Source: a virus. From it: DNA of 25,072 bases. Below are positions 7,234 to 15,940 of this stretch, piece after piece. Each line of letters opens with the position of its first letter. Position 1 is the stretch's first letter. Where the stretch lies: IMG/VR virus record IMGVR_UViG_3300044798_000102, positions 1 to 25,072 of that record. One strand, given 5' to 3'. The position numbers and the translations under genes were made by a program. The notes under the pieces were generated by a model. That model had not been told where the DNA came from. It saw nothing but the letters and a program-made list of their open reading frames with translations, and did not search any database.

Positions 7234-8229
7234 TCACTTGCCGAGCTCTGCGAGCCTCAGCTGCTCCCGCAACACAGAAGTTGGGGTGGTATGTATGGGT
7301 TCAGGCAATGCCCCAGGGCATTGGCCTTGAGTGGCACGGTAATCATTCAACACGTCCAAGCCGGAGCGGACAGACGCGTCGGTCGTCGGATACGCGGGAA
7401 AGGTAACCGGTGAGACGTCGTAGAGTTTGACTTCCTGGATCGTGCGAACAAGATTCTTGGGATCTGATTGATCCCATTGCTCTTTCGTCACCTGGAAGGC
7501 AAAGCTCATCTGGTTCACGTCCCCGCGTTGCATAGGAGTAAGGACCATGTCCTTGATGAGTTGTGTCTGCGGCGCGTCGATCTCGACGGCCAGCCCTTTT
7601 TCGTCCTCGGTAAGCCGCAGGGTCTTCGGAGTTCGCCCGAGCACGTAGTCCTCGTTGTGGTTCCAGAGGGCTCGTACGTCATCGCGCTTGATGGCCGCCT
7701 TGAACGCGCCTTTGGCAATAACCTCGGTAAACCAGCCACCGATGTCGGTTGGCGTGTCGAAGACGGCGGCATGTCCGGCGATCATGGGATTCGCCCCATC
7801 ACTCTCACGGTACTCACAGGGCACGGTCCGGCGCTCAATCCTGTCATCCGCGAACTGCTTCAGTTCTGGCGCCACCAGACCGGCATCATCGATATGCGCC
7901 GCCAGGTGATTGTAGACGCCCTCTCGGTCGACATCGGGAATCGTGGTTCCGCCGCGGCCCCCGTTCAGCACGCCAATGCCCGCCTGGCAAGCCTTGACAT
8001 TGGCTGCGCCGATCGTGCCATCACTGGCGACTTCATGGTTAATAAACTTGTATGCCGCCTTTGTCTTTGGGTCTCCTGCGGGATCCTGCCAGGCAAAAGC
8101 TTTCCGGTAATAATCCTCGGTCTCATCCAACCGGAGATTTGCTTTCGCCGCCGGGCCGTCCCACGGCGCGTCTGACGTAGTTGTGTGATGTACTGCCAAG
8201 GCGTTGCGCAATTCAGCTATCTTATCCAT
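7234..8229 (-). CDS. Prohead protease (HK97 family, peptidase S78) with N-terminal extension
   Basis: The likely start is the ATG at 8229 (MDKIAELRNALAVHH), preceded by GGAGG and overlapping the portal stop by 8 bases. Earlier in-frame starts lie deep in the portal gene. The 331-residue product has an N-terminal module of about 115 residues with HEVASDGTIGAANVKACQAG and a later YNHLAAHIDD, a segment also attached to other phage proteases. The serine protease domain follows, with RALWNHNEDYVLGRT giving the probable catalytic His191 and GDVNQMSFAFQV the probable Ser242. The enzyme matures the prohead by cutting the capsid delta domain and then itself. Confidence 0.9.
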   Translation of the reverse strand: MDKIAELRNALAVHHTTTSDAPWDGPAAKANLRLDETEDYYRKAFAWQDPAGDPKTKAAYKFINHEVASDGTIGAANVKACQAGIGVLNGGRGGTTIPDVDREGVYNHLAAHIDDAGLVAPELKQFADDRIERRTVPCEYRESDGANPMIAGHAAVFDTPTDIGGWFTEVIAKGAFKAAIKRDDVRALWNHNEDYVLGRTPKTLRLTEDEKGLAVEIDAPQTQLIKDMVLTPMQRGDVNQMSFAFQVTKEQWDQSDPKNLVRTIQEVKLYDVSPVTFPAYPTTDASVRSGLDVLNDYRATQGQCPGALPEPIHTTPTSVLREQLRLAELGK

Positions 8230-9862
8230 TGCATACCTCCAGTTGTGCATTGACGGCCCCCAGAATGTCAGAGGCAAGCGACGCAGATGAGTTCTGCGCC
8301 CGTTCCGCATACCAGACCTCAAGAGCGTGCATCGGGTCAACGAACTCATCCTGCGCCCGGCTCACGACAGAGAGCAGTACAGCCTCTTCGGACTCGGCGT
8401 AACGCCTTGCCTGGACTTGCGCGAAGGCTTCTCCAACCAGCCTGTCCGCATCCTTGCCATCACCCATTGCGCGAATGTGTGCAAGCAGGGGTGCTGCAAG
8501 CCGCTCTGTTACCACTTTACAGAGTGATGTGGCACAGTATTCGCGCAACCATTGGGTGAAACCAGCAACACCTGATGAATCAAGGGCTTTCTTCCCCTCG
8601 GTCAGGACGTCGTGCTGCTCGCGTTTTCGAATACCCGCCATGACATCTCCGACGACCGGAAGCAACAGGCTCCGGATTGCTGGGGGGACGGTCATGTTCA
8701 GGGGCTCCAAATACCGGTCACCCTGGCTTCCAATAGCATTCATATTCTCCATATTTCTGATGTCGTTGACTGACAGGTAACCCCACTGGCGTCCAAGAGC
8801 GTAGGAAGCATGACGCGAAGCAGTATCGCCCCTCAGAAGACCATCCAGGACAAACTCAGCGAAGTAGGTCTGCCGATCGGGCTCAGGAAACAGGGCCACG
8901 AGCTGCTGCTCAATGTTCACCAACCACGGCCGGACGGTATAAGTGACGTACTGGATGGCAAGGTTCTCGATGTTGGAGAACGTGCTATGGTCCAGATCTC
9001 CTACGAGGTGCGGGGGGACCCGGAAGATGGAGGCGATTTCTTCGCGTGAGAACTTCCTGGTCTCAAGAAACTGGGCATTGTCTGGGTTGATCCCAATGGT
9101 TGCGATGTCTGCGCCACCTTCGAGGACAGCGGTGCGATGCGCATTGCTTAATCCTGCGTGCGTCGCGTCCCAAGTCGCGGCGATTTCCTTGGCCCTGTCA
9201 GTCCCGAGTGTTCCTTGAAATTTGAGCGCCACACTCGGATTCGCATTGTGAGCGAAGAACTGCTCTCCATACTGCTGAGCTGCCATAGCAAGACCAAGCG
9301 TCTCACGTGCCTTGTCGATGGGCGAGTACCCGACAATCCCATCGAAAGAGAGGCCATGCAAATGAAGAATTCGGTAATCGGGCAACTTTGCGGTGGTTCC
9401 ATCGGGCAGTGTGTAGATGTATGTCAAACTCAGGTCCGCATTCTGCCAGATCTGCATCTTGTCAGGACGGAGCAGCCACAAAGCGGCGGTGCGCCCGGCA
9501 CCATCCAGCTGGATCTCAGAATAGGAATTGCCCCAACCCAACAGATGGCTCGCAGCTGCCTGTCTCCAGGCAAACGACGTCATGCGCGAGTTGACCTTGT
9601 CATGCAAGAGTGGATACAGCGGATGATCCGACGCCCGGTCCTTGCCATCCTTGGTTCTCCGATAGACGTTCAAAGGAAGCGATGCAATGGTCGACGCCAA
9701 CAGATCAATACAGGAGTACACCGTCGTCAAGGTGAGGGCCGTACTCTCCGTCACCGTCACGCCGGAGATGGCATTCTGACCGCCCAGCATCCGGATCAGT
9801 ACCGGATCGTTCGAGGTCAGCAGCCACTCTGTCGCCCTCTTGAGTCGTGTCCAGAAGTTCAT
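8222..9862 (-). CDS. Portal protein, HK97 family
   Basis: The start is taken as the ATG at 9862 (MNFWTRLKRATEWLL), eight bases after GGAGG and just past the terminase stop at 9867. The open frame continues further upstream but without a ribosome site. The 546-residue protein has the HK97-portal signature: TVYSCIDLLASTIASLPLNV near residue 50, HDKVNSRMTSFAWRQ, and FSREEIASIFRVPPHLVGDL followed by STFSNIENLAIQYVTYTVRP. It forms the dodecameric channel through which DNA is packaged and ejected. The C-terminal 150 residues beyond the core are helical and acidic. Overlap with the protease gene suggests coupled translation. Confidence 0.95.
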   Translation of the reverse strand: MNFWTRLKRATEWLLTSNDPVLIRMLGGQNAISGVTVTESTALTLTTVYSCIDLLASTIASLPLNVYRRTKDGKDRASDHPLYPLLHDKVNSRMTSFAWRQAAASHLLGWGNSYSEIQLDGAGRTAALWLLRPDKMQIWQNADLSLTYIYTLPDGTTAKLPDYRILHLHGLSFDGIVGYSPIDKARETLGLAMAAQQYGEQFFAHNANPSVALKFQGTLGTDRAKEIAATWDATHAGLSNAHRTAVLEGGADIATIGINPDNAQFLETRKFSREEIASIFRVPPHLVGDLDHSTFSNIENLAIQYVTYTVRPWLVNIEQQLVALFPEPDRQTYFAEFVLDGLLRGDTASRHASYALGRQWGYLSVNDIRNMENMNAIGSQGDRYLEPLNMTVPPAIRSLLLPVVGDVMAGIRKREQHDVLTEGKKALDSSGVAGFTQWLREYCATSLCKVVTERLAAPLLAHIRAMGDGKDADRLVGEAFAQVQARRYAESEEAVLLSVVSRAQDEFVDPMHALEVWYAERAQNSSASLASDILGAVNAQLEVCNG

Positions 9863-9866
9863 CGTC

Positions 9867-11456
9867 TCAGCCTCCAGCCACGAAGATGTCGTGGGTCTTG
9901 TAATAGTCGTCCTGAATGGTCGGTTGTAGTTCCAGATGTCCATGCAGGGCACACAGGAGCGCAATCAGCAGGTCGATATGGGAGGCATTGTTGCGCTTCA
10001 CCGGCTTGATGTTCCCCGCGGGGTCCTGGATCACCGACACGTTGTCGAACATCCAGCGCATCACCGGGTTCGGAGGAAAGTTGATCCTGCCGGCCATGAT
10101 GAGGCGCTGCAATTCCTTGGCTGACGGGCTCATGGTCTTGAATCCCTGACGTGCTTCGAGAACGTTCCAGCCATCCTTCTGCAGGTCATTGCTGAACTGC
10201 GAGAAGTTCCACGGATCTCCCAGGAGGTCGTTGCACTTCGTGATCTCGCGCCGCTTCTCCAGATAAGAACGGATGAAGTCGTAATCGCACACGTTCCCCG
10301 GTGTCGTCTGGATGAATCCCTGCTGCACCCATACGTCATAGGGGACATGGTCGGCACGTGAACGCTCCTGCAGGTTGTCGCCGGGGATGAAGGCCATGGG
10401 GACAACGTCGCACTGACCATCTGGCTTAAGTGGAGCCCATAGTTCGACACAACCTACCAAGTCGATGGTCCGGGCGAGATCGATACCAACAAACCCCACG
10501 CGCCCGGCAGTCTCAAATGGCTTATCGGTGATGCACTTATCATAGAAAGCCATGTCCAGCCAGCGCTCTGACTGCTGTGTCCACTGATTGAGAAAGAAAC
10601 GCCGGAAGGCATTCTGCTTCGCAGGCACGTTCGTTGCCTCACGGCACTCGGAAGCAAGGTAGGATTCAGGGATGATGATGTCCAGGGAAGGATTTGCCTT
10701 GTACCACACCTTCGGATCTGTCCAGTCATCTGTGGGATCAGCTTCATAGATGACCGTGAAGAACGTCGGATCGTCCATCATGCCGGCGGCCACGTTCTTA
10801 GCATACTGGTACGTTTGATAGCAGACAGATTCTTGATCATTGCCTGCCATCGTGATTTCAATAATGAGTGGCTGCTTGCGCGCGCCCGTGCCTGTCATGA
10901 TCAGGTCCACCAACTCGGGATCGTCGAAGGCATAGAGCTCGTCGATGACTGCCCCCGAGACGTTAAATCCTGCCTTGGTCTTGACATCAGAACTGAGCGA
11001 ACGGAGAACGGAGCGGCTGCTCTCCTGGACGATAGAGGTTTGGTATGCCAGGATGCGTTCCGCGAGCACGGGAGAGGTTTCCGCCATGATCTTGGCGCAG
11101 TCGAACACGATGTGCGCCTGCTGTTTATCATTGGCGAGACAGTAGACCTCGGCGCCCGGCTCCCCATCGGCAAACGCCAACAAGAGGGCGAGACCAGCAC
11201 AGAGGGTGCTCTTCCCATTCTTCCGAGGGACCTCGATGTACGCTTTCCGGTACATGCGAAGACCGTCCGAGCGGTGTTTCCAACCGAAAAGTTGCGAAAC
11301 GATATAGGCCTGCCAGGGCTGGAGCGTGAACGGCTGCCCGGCCCACTCACCCTTATACTGCCTGAGATGCGCGAAGAAGCGAACAGCGTAGTCGGCTGCT
11401 TCCTGGTCGAAGTAGTAGGCCTTCGTATCTATCCGAGAGACGTCGTTGGTGATCAT
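9867..11456 (-). CDS. Terminase large subunit
   Basis: This 529-residue ATPase-nuclease drives DNA into the prohead and cuts the concatemer. The ATPase half shows a Walker A variant, PRKNGKST at residues 77-84, and Walker B GAVIDELY near 168-175. The nuclease half begins around residue 318 with VGFVGIDLARTIDLVG, whose Asp326 is a likely metal ligand. A conserved-looking Asp occurs near the C-terminus in NASHIDLLIAL. This is the Terminase_1 (HK97-like) type. The start overlaps the small subunit stop by 4 bases, and the HNH gene two genes upstream fits a cos-type packaging module. Confidence 0.96.
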   Translation of the reverse strand: MITNDVSRIDTKAYYFDQEAADYAVRFFAHLRQYKGEWAGQPFTLQPWQAYIVSQLFGWKHRSDGLRMYRKAYIEVPRKNGKSTLCAGLALLLAFADGEPGAEVYCLANDKQQAHIVFDCAKIMAETSPVLAERILAYQTSIVQESSRSVLRSLSSDVKTKAGFNVSGAVIDELYAFDDPELVDLIMTGTGARKQPLIIEITMAGNDQESVCYQTYQYAKNVAAGMMDDPTFFTVIYEADPTDDWTDPKVWYKANPSLDIIIPESYLASECREATNVPAKQNAFRRFFLNQWTQQSERWLDMAFYDKCITDKPFETAGRVGFVGIDLARTIDLVGCVELWAPLKPDGQCDVVPMAFIPGDNLQERSRADHVPYDVWVQQGFIQTTPGNVCDYDFIRSYLEKRREITKCNDLLGDPWNFSQFSNDLQKDGWNVLEARQGFKTMSPSAKELQRLIMAGRINFPPNPVMRWMFDNVSVIQDPAGNIKPVKRNNASHIDLLIALLCALHGHLELQPTIQDDYYKTHDIFVAGG

Positions 11457-11968
11457 GGCTTCCTATGTCTTTCGACAACCATGTGCGGCGGTGAGGATTT
11501 CGGAGGGGTGAGCACATCGGTAGGCGGCTTCGTCGGCTGCTGAACCCTGACCCCTGAACGGGCAGAAGGAGTGAACCCCATCTCCCTCGCTGAACGCATC
11601 ATGGCGTCATGGTACGTCTTACTGATGCTCACCCAGGGGGACGGCTGCTCCGCACAGTATCCATGTTGGCCAGTGATCGTCACGGTCGAGCCTTCCTCTT
11701 CCAAGTGATGTTCGGCCTGACGCCAGCGAGCATAAGACTGACAGTACGAAGCCAGAACGGAACGGTCAACCGAGGTCAGGAGGCCGGGAACCTTCGAGAG
11801 AACGCCAATGACCCGGCGCCATTCACTCTTTCCCTCGCCCGTCAGCCAATTTGGGCAGGAGATCAGGGCGGGAAACCGCGGCTCAGCCATGTTGAGGGGA
11901 CGATGCCCAGGGTTGCCCTCGAGCTTCTTGATGGCGTCTGGCTTCCGCGGTCTGCCTGTACGACCCAT
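11453..11968 (-). CDS. Terminase small subunit, P27 family
   Basis: The protein begins MGRTGRPRKPDAIKKLEGNP followed by GHRPLN, the hallmark N-terminus of the P27-type small terminase, and continues with a helical DNA-binding/oligomerisation region around ASYCQSYARWRQAEHHLEEE. It recognises the packaging site and loads the large subunit. A GTG at 11971 directly precedes the ATG at 11968; a G-run lies upstream and better spacing favours the ATG (about 171 residues). The 138 bases before it (11969-12106) hold no gene I can support, only a weak 48-codon frame entering from the HNH gene; a cos site could lie there or further upstream. Confidence 0.92.
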   Translation of the reverse strand: MGRTGRPRKPDAIKKLEGNPGHRPLNMAEPRFPALISCPNWLTGEGKSEWRRVIGVLSKVPGLLTSVDRSVLASYCQSYARWRQAEHHLEEEGSTVTITGQHGYCAEQPSPWVSISKTYHDAMMRSAREMGFTPSARSGVRVQQPTKPPTDVLTPPKSSPPHMVVERHRKP

Positions 11969-12106
11969 CACAAGCCCCCCAGGGTCACAACTTTCGCACT
12001 CGCAAAAGCGTGGCCTCGCGCCGTCAGACGTAGACTACCTTGTGGGTTTCGCATACCCCTATCGCCTGTGTTCATGCGTGTTCTAGACAAGGTTCTTTCG
12101 CACACG

Positions 12107-12478
12107 TCAATCATGCCTTCCGCCCTTGTCCGGATGATCCGCATTGTGACAAGCATCGCATAGCGACTCGAAGTTCGTGGGCTCCAACGCGAGATCGGGA
12201 TAGTCCTTGACTGCCTTCTTATGATGAACCATGACAGCCGGGACAAACTTACCCTGTTCAAGATGTCGCTCACAATAGGGATGGTCGAGCAGATAGGCGG
12301 CTCTCGCAACCTTCCACCGTTGCTGACCATAGAACTCACGCTCGAGGGTGTCTGTGCGTTCTTTGTTGTAGCGATGATTGACTGCCTGGTTATGCTCATC
12401 GCAATATCCTTGGCTTGGATTGCTGACAAGGTTGTGGCAGCCCGTGTATGCACACACATGCTTAGGTGCATATGGCAT
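12107..12478 (-). CDS. HNH endonuclease of the packaging module
   Basis: The 123-residue protein begins MPYAPKHVCAYTGCHN and has a first Cys cluster (C9, C14 and a later C-D-E-H), then the HNH core VMVHHKKAVKDYPDLA followed by NFESLCDACHNADHP. Proteins of this type adjacent to terminase, such as HK97 gp74, work with the terminase to cut cos ends and are required for head morphogenesis in some phages. It lies two genes before the large terminase, the standard place. This one is probably part of the core machinery, unlike the three other HNH-type genes of the window. Confidence 0.9.
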   Translation of the reverse strand: MPYAPKHVCAYTGCHNLVSNPSQGYCDEHNQAVNHRYNKERTDTLEREFYGQQRWKVARAAYLLDHPYCERHLEQGKFVPAVMVHHKKAVKDYPDLALEPTNFESLCDACHNADHPDKGGRHD

Positions 12479-12479
12479 C

Positions 12480-12648
12480 TCACCGCGTCCTGTTCGCCCA
12501 ACCGAACCTTGGGAGCGAGAGGTAACGACATGTCCACCAACCGAGCACGAGCCAAGGCATAGGTTGTATCAATGCAGCAGACGGGCAAAGGGGTCCGCGT
12601 TCGCGGTTGGGAGGAAGCTCGCCTACTGCATTCATACGACCGACCGTG
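12480..12648. other. Intergenic region with short inverted repeats, candidate packaging site
   Basis: About 170 bases upstream of the HNH-terminase genes carry no convincing gene. On the plus strand CCCAACCG (12497-12504) and CCAACCG (12537-12543) are direct copies, and CGGTTGGG (12604-12611) is the inverted copy. A compact inverted repeat CCGCG-TT-CGCGG occurs at 12595-12606. Repeated short sites before terminase genes often are terminase-binding or cos-flanking sites, but nothing proves this here. No strong promoter was seen. Confidence 0.3.
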
Positions 12649-12876
12649 TTAGTTGGCATTATGAGCAACCTGGAAGGCAGCGTACAACGTCGTATCCGCC
12701 TGGTTCTTGATCATGGCGAGTTTATTGACCTCGGCCAATTGCGCTGCAGATGCAACGATGACTACCTTGGTCTCACCGAAACGATCCGTTTTCGAAGAAT
12801 CGAAATAGCACTCAAAGCAGCACACGTTATCGACAACGCGCTTTGCCTCGACCTTGCGAATGACTTTCTTAGCCAT
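12649..12876 (-). CDS. Small basic protein of unknown function
   Basis: The 75-residue product begins MAKKVIRKVEAKRVVDNVCC and continues FECYFDSSKTDRFGE. It is Lys/Val-rich with three Cys residues, C19, C20 and C23, and no membrane segment. The only plausible ribosome site is a GGGGG run seven bases before the ATG, and that run forms the 3' arm of a hairpin (12884-12933), so translation may be controlled by RNA structure. It stands alone between two non-coding gaps of about 170 bases. The family is not recognised. Confidence 0.6.
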   Translation of the reverse strand: MAKKVIRKVEAKRVVDNVCCFECYFDSSKTDRFGETKVVIVASAAQLAEVNKLAMIKNQADTTLYAAFQVAHNAN

Positions 12877-12883
12877 GCAGAAA

Positions 12884-12933
12884 CCCCCATGCGTTCACGG
12901 GCAAACAGCGGGCCTGACCGTGGTACATGGGGG
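12884..12933 (-). promoter_or_regulatory. Hairpin that can mask the ribosome site of the 75-aa gene
   Basis: In the transcript CCCCCATG (12933-12926) pairs with CATGGGGG (12891-12884), and inside this CACGG (12922-12918) pairs with CCGTG (12900-12896), with a 17-base loop and a small internal bulge. The GGGGG of the 3' arm is the only Shine-Dalgarno-like run before the ATG at 12876. The fold would therefore hide both the ribosome site and an out-of-use ATG. There is no U-run typical of a terminator. Confidence 0.5.
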
Positions 12934-13046
12934 CTTTGCAAGGGGCGTGACAAGGAACCAGAACGAACCTGGCATACTGCACATTCCTGGTACCCTCGTG
13001 AACACCGTACGACATAAGACCCCCTAGTCTGCGTCGTCCTTATAGT

Positions 13047-13610
13047 CTAGGAGTGCATTCCTGCATTAGCAAGCCCTTGGAGGGACTTCTTGCCAAGCAA
13101 TCGGTGACGTCCAGGATGATGTTTCACGTACAGGCCCTTGGCAGAGATGGCCAGTAGAAACGAGTCATAGGTCCCAACATAGTTCCCGCCAACCCGTACC
13201 CGGTAACGATCATTCCCAGTGCGCCAGATGCTCGGCGTCCCTGTCGGAATGCGCACACACACGTGCGGATAGCGTTTCTCTGCTTCCTCGGGCAAGATGA
13301 TCCGTTCTATGATTCGTTCTGGCTTCCCGTGCGTCCAGTGCCCAACGTTGAGAAACGTCACATGCTTCCCGTTTCTGAGCCCACCATCAGCAATCTCGTA
13401 CAAAAGGTCGAAACGGCGGCTCAGACCGAAAACAATCGCACCGACGAACTCACTATGCTCTTCCTTGCGCAACTGTCTGCGGAGAGCACGCACAACATTC
13501 CGCGCATTGCCTCCCTGACAGAGCAGCGCTGTAATCCTGCCGCCTCTTTCAAGCGTCTTGAACCCACGTACGTGCAAAGGACTCTGAGACCATCCGTGCC
13601 ATCCGGTCAT
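13047..13610 (-). CDS. Unknown protein with possible AP2-like C-terminal segment
   Basis: The 187-residue basic protein starts MTGWHGWSQSPLHVRGFKTL after GGAGG five bases from the ATG. The central part around QGGNARNVVRALRRQLRKEE is a basic helix. Residues about 128-160, WRTGNDRYRVRVGGNYVGTY then DSFLLAISA, follow the strand-strand-strand-helix pattern of AP2-type DNA-binding domains in which a G-x-Y/F-D-S segment precedes a helix. Such domains are common in phage HNH proteins, but no HNH core is present here. The assignment is weak. A 107-base gap separates it from the large Cys-rich gene upstream, and an imperfect inverted repeat overlaps its stop codon. Confidence 0.6.
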   Translation of the reverse strand: MTGWHGWSQSPLHVRGFKTLERGGRITALLCQGGNARNVVRALRRQLRKEEHSEFVGAIVFGLSRRFDLLYEIADGGLRNGKHVTFLNVGHWTHGKPERIIERIILPEEAEKRYPHVCVRIPTGTPSIWRTGNDRYRVRVGGNYVGTYDSFLLAISAKGLYVKHHPGRHRLLGKKSLQGLANAGMHS

Positions 13611-13717
13611 GTGCGCCTCCGTGCGTTTCGCCGTGCGCCCTCATTTCTATGAAACAATCCCTCACCGGATATTCAGACGGCCCGCTTTGCCTTGGTTGGG
13701 TTGGGGATGGCTGGTTG

Positions 13718-15940
13718 TTAAGCTTTCCTATATCCTTCGCAATCGACCGCCCTTTGATGACGAGCTCCCTTGGCCTTGCATCTACTGCAGGGGTTGAGGG
13801 TGTTGTCCAGGCGGCAGTCCTTTTGATGCAGACACGTCTCACAAAGGCAATGCTCACACTCGGGTTCGTCACCATAGGACTCGGCGCGGTGTCCTGGCAG
13901 ATACTTCGCGGTCGACGTGTCCACAAACCGCGCATAGCCAAGATGTGGCCACTCATTACGGGGATCCTCGAGATATCCCTGGGCGTCCTTGTGCCCCTTC
14001 GACCCCGCGGGTTTCAACCAGACGTGCGTGAACCACGTCGGACCAGCCGCATTCTCTGCTTCCTCAGTGGCGCAAAGTTGTTCGACCTGTTCTTCGGTGA
14101 GGACGATGACTCGGTCGTCGGCGAACTTCTCGCCATAGACACTGTCGTAGTGATTTTTCTCGACGGCATTATCTACTTGAACGACCACCTTGCCGCCTTC
14201 GGCCCTCCAACCGGCAACGCCCCAATCAACGAGTAGCTCATCCTTGCTGGTCAGCCTGCGCCGCGGGTGCCGGAAGTCGTCCCACAGATCACCGTAGATC
14301 TGCCAGCCGGCGTCCGTTCTCTCCACGCGTGTCACCTTGCGAATGTCGTACACAAAGCCTCTTGTGTGCAGCCGGGTCACCAGGTCGCCTACCTTGACCA
14401 GGTCTGGAACGTCCAGTTCGGCAGCCAGCAGCATCACTGCCTCGATCGCGGCCACATCTTTCTTCGCATACCATCGACAAGCATACTGCCCCGTCTCCAT
14501 CGGGTAGCCGGGGACACCGCACGTGCTATCGCAATCGGGCGTTCCATGCTTGCACGAATGGCAGAGACAGGGGCCGCCTTCGCCGTTGTACATTAGTTGA
14601 CAGGCAATCTCGGGGCAGGGTCCCATGCCAGGGGCCAGGATGTCCGCGGGGAAGGTTGCAGCGTCGCGCCAGTGAGGACACTTCTTGACGATCGCAGCGT
14701 AGACCTTCCAGTGATGCGGATGATTCAGCCAGCATGTAGAACAGATGAGGACTGGTTCATCGCCATTGAGCGCACAGTTCAGGTTGCGGTAGCCACAGGT
14801 CTGGCACTGACAGGCAGTGCATGAGCCGTCTGCGCATTCGGTTGGCCGGACGTACCGCTGAACCGTGTCGACGTGCAACTGTTCCCGCAGCAGCTGGCTC
14901 TCGGTGTTGCCCATGACTTCGGCAGTGAGAGCAGCCTTGCGTCCGCAGAGCGTTGTCGGCTGGAGCTCGGGCTTCCCCAGGCACTGGTCACAGCCGCAGG
15001 GAGGGCAATCCTTCCACGTCTTGTCCGTATAGTCCAGATGTGCCTGGTTCAGACCGCAGGTCTCACAGTCGCAGTGCGAACAGATGTCGGCGTTGCTTCC
15101 GGGGAGAGCGTTGCCATTATAGACCGTACTCGTGAGCTTCGGTTGCTTCTTCGCCTTGGCTGGCTTCGTGGGCTCGACAGGCGCAACAGGCGCCTTCTGT
15201 CGATACCGCATGAGCAGCTTCCACTGTTCGAAGGGTTCATAGACTCCAATATCGTTGCGCTCGTTCTGCTTGGCAACAGCAGCGAGAGTCCAGGGGGTGT
15301 TGTTGATGCGCCAAAAGAACTCTTCCGTTGACTCACCCAAGTCGTAACGGTACCCGTCGTCAGAGCCTTGGATAAGTCCCTTGTTGTATACCTGGGCGAG
15401 GAGCTCCTTCGGGAACAACGGCGCGATCTCTTTGGCCGTAGGCATGCTGACTCTCTGCAGGTACATGATGAGTCTGTCCTCTGCCAGCTTGTCGAACTTG
15501 TCGCTAGCCGGCCAGTAGCCGACACAGCGCTCGACGGCACAGGGAGGTTCCTGCCGACAGTGGGGTTTGCACATGCAGCCATAGAGCGGACACGTCCCGC
15601 CGTGATACTCGCCACAGTTCCGGCAGTCACACGCCCAGGGAGATTCGAGCTTTGGGGCGGGCTGAGTGAGAGGCACGAAGTTGTCATCACAGATCACGCT
15701 ATCCACCATCACCACATTGTCGACGATCGTGATATCGTGTGACAGCGCTTTCGCATACCTGACCGAACACTTGAATCTGTCTTGGTCCCAATGCTCACAT
15801 ACAAAGCCGACTCGTTCCTTGCAGCCCGGCACGCATACAAAGCGATGATCTACTCCACCGTCAGATTCATGTGGTTTCGGCGCAATCGGCTCAGGAAACA
15901 GGCTGCCTGCCCATCCGGACACTTCGGGTCCGCGTCTCAT
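13718..15940 (-). CDS. Large protein with five repeated Cys clusters
   Basis: This is the longest gene in the window, 740 residues with about 49 Cys. Cys clusters lie at about residues 104-128, 287-320, 374-403, 458-474 and 695-721. The core pattern is (C-x2-)C-x-C-x2-C, a spacer of 5-16 residues and Cys, often closed by C-x2-C: for example CSHCDCETC at 287 and CEHCLCETC at 695. A further Cys pair group is at 36-58. Between clusters are ordinary segments: residues 150-245 could hold a winged-helix-like unit (TAKEIAPLFPKELLAQVYNK), and 505-620 is a mixed alpha/beta region. The clusters suggest structural zinc or metal-cluster binding and possibly nucleic-acid contact. No enzyme motif, signal peptide or membrane segment is visible. 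The ATG overlaps the preceding stop as ATGA. I do not recognise the family. Confidence 0.85.
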   Translation of the reverse strand: MRRGPEVSGWAGSLFPEPIAPKPHESDGGVDHRFVCVPGCKERVGFVCEHWDQDRFKCSVRYAKALSHDITIVDNVVMVDSVICDDNFVPLTQPAPKLESPWACDCRNCGEYHGGTCPLYGCMCKPHCRQEPPCAVERCVGYWPASDKFDKLAEDRLIMYLQRVSMPTAKEIAPLFPKELLAQVYNKGLIQGSDDGYRYDLGESTEEFFWRINNTPWTLAAVAKQNERNDIGVYEPFEQWKLLMRYRQKAPVAPVEPTKPAKAKKQPKLTSTVYNGNALPGSNADICSHCDCETCGLNQAHLDYTDKTWKDCPPCGCDQCLGKPELQPTTLCGRKAALTAEVMGNTESQLLREQLHVDTVQRYVRPTECADGSCTACQCQTCGYRNLNCALNGDEPVLICSTCWLNHPHHWKVYAAIVKKCPHWRDAATFPADILAPGMGPCPEIACQLMYNGEGGPCLCHSCKHGTPDCDSTCGVPGYPMETGQYACRWYAKKDVAAIEAVMLLAAELDVPDLVKVGDLVTRLHTRGFVYDIRKVTRVERTDAGWQIYGDLWDDFRHPRRRLTSKDELLVDWGVAGWRAEGGKVVVQVDNAVEKNHYDSVYGEKFADDRVIVLTEEQVEQLCATEEAENAAGPTWFTHVWLKPAGSKGHKDAQGYLEDPRNEWPHLGYARFVDTSTAKYLPGHRAESYGDEPECEHCLCETCLHQKDCRLDNTLNPCSRCKAKGARHQRAVDCEGYRKA

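Noticed and set aside
9158-10009. 283-codon plus-strand frame
   Set aside because: It is antisense to the portal and terminase genes, which have unmistakable motifs.
10815-11543. 242-codon plus-strand frame
   Set aside because: It is antisense to the large terminase; the composition is that of a complementary frame.
11968-12588. 206-codon minus-strand frame across the HNH gene
   Set aside because: It lies in another frame of the HNH gene, whose motifs are clear, and has no recognisable domain; only its last 48 codons fall in the gap.
13022-13051. Imperfect inverted repeat CCTAGACT/AGACTAGG as a terminator
   Set aside because: It straddles the stop of the 13047-13610 gene but is not followed by a U-run on the minus strand and has a mismatch in the stem.
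13549-13956. 135-codon minus-strand frame
   Set aside because: It overlaps the 3' end of the Cys-rich gene and the start of the next gene, has no ribosome site and low-complexity content; treated as a shadow frame.
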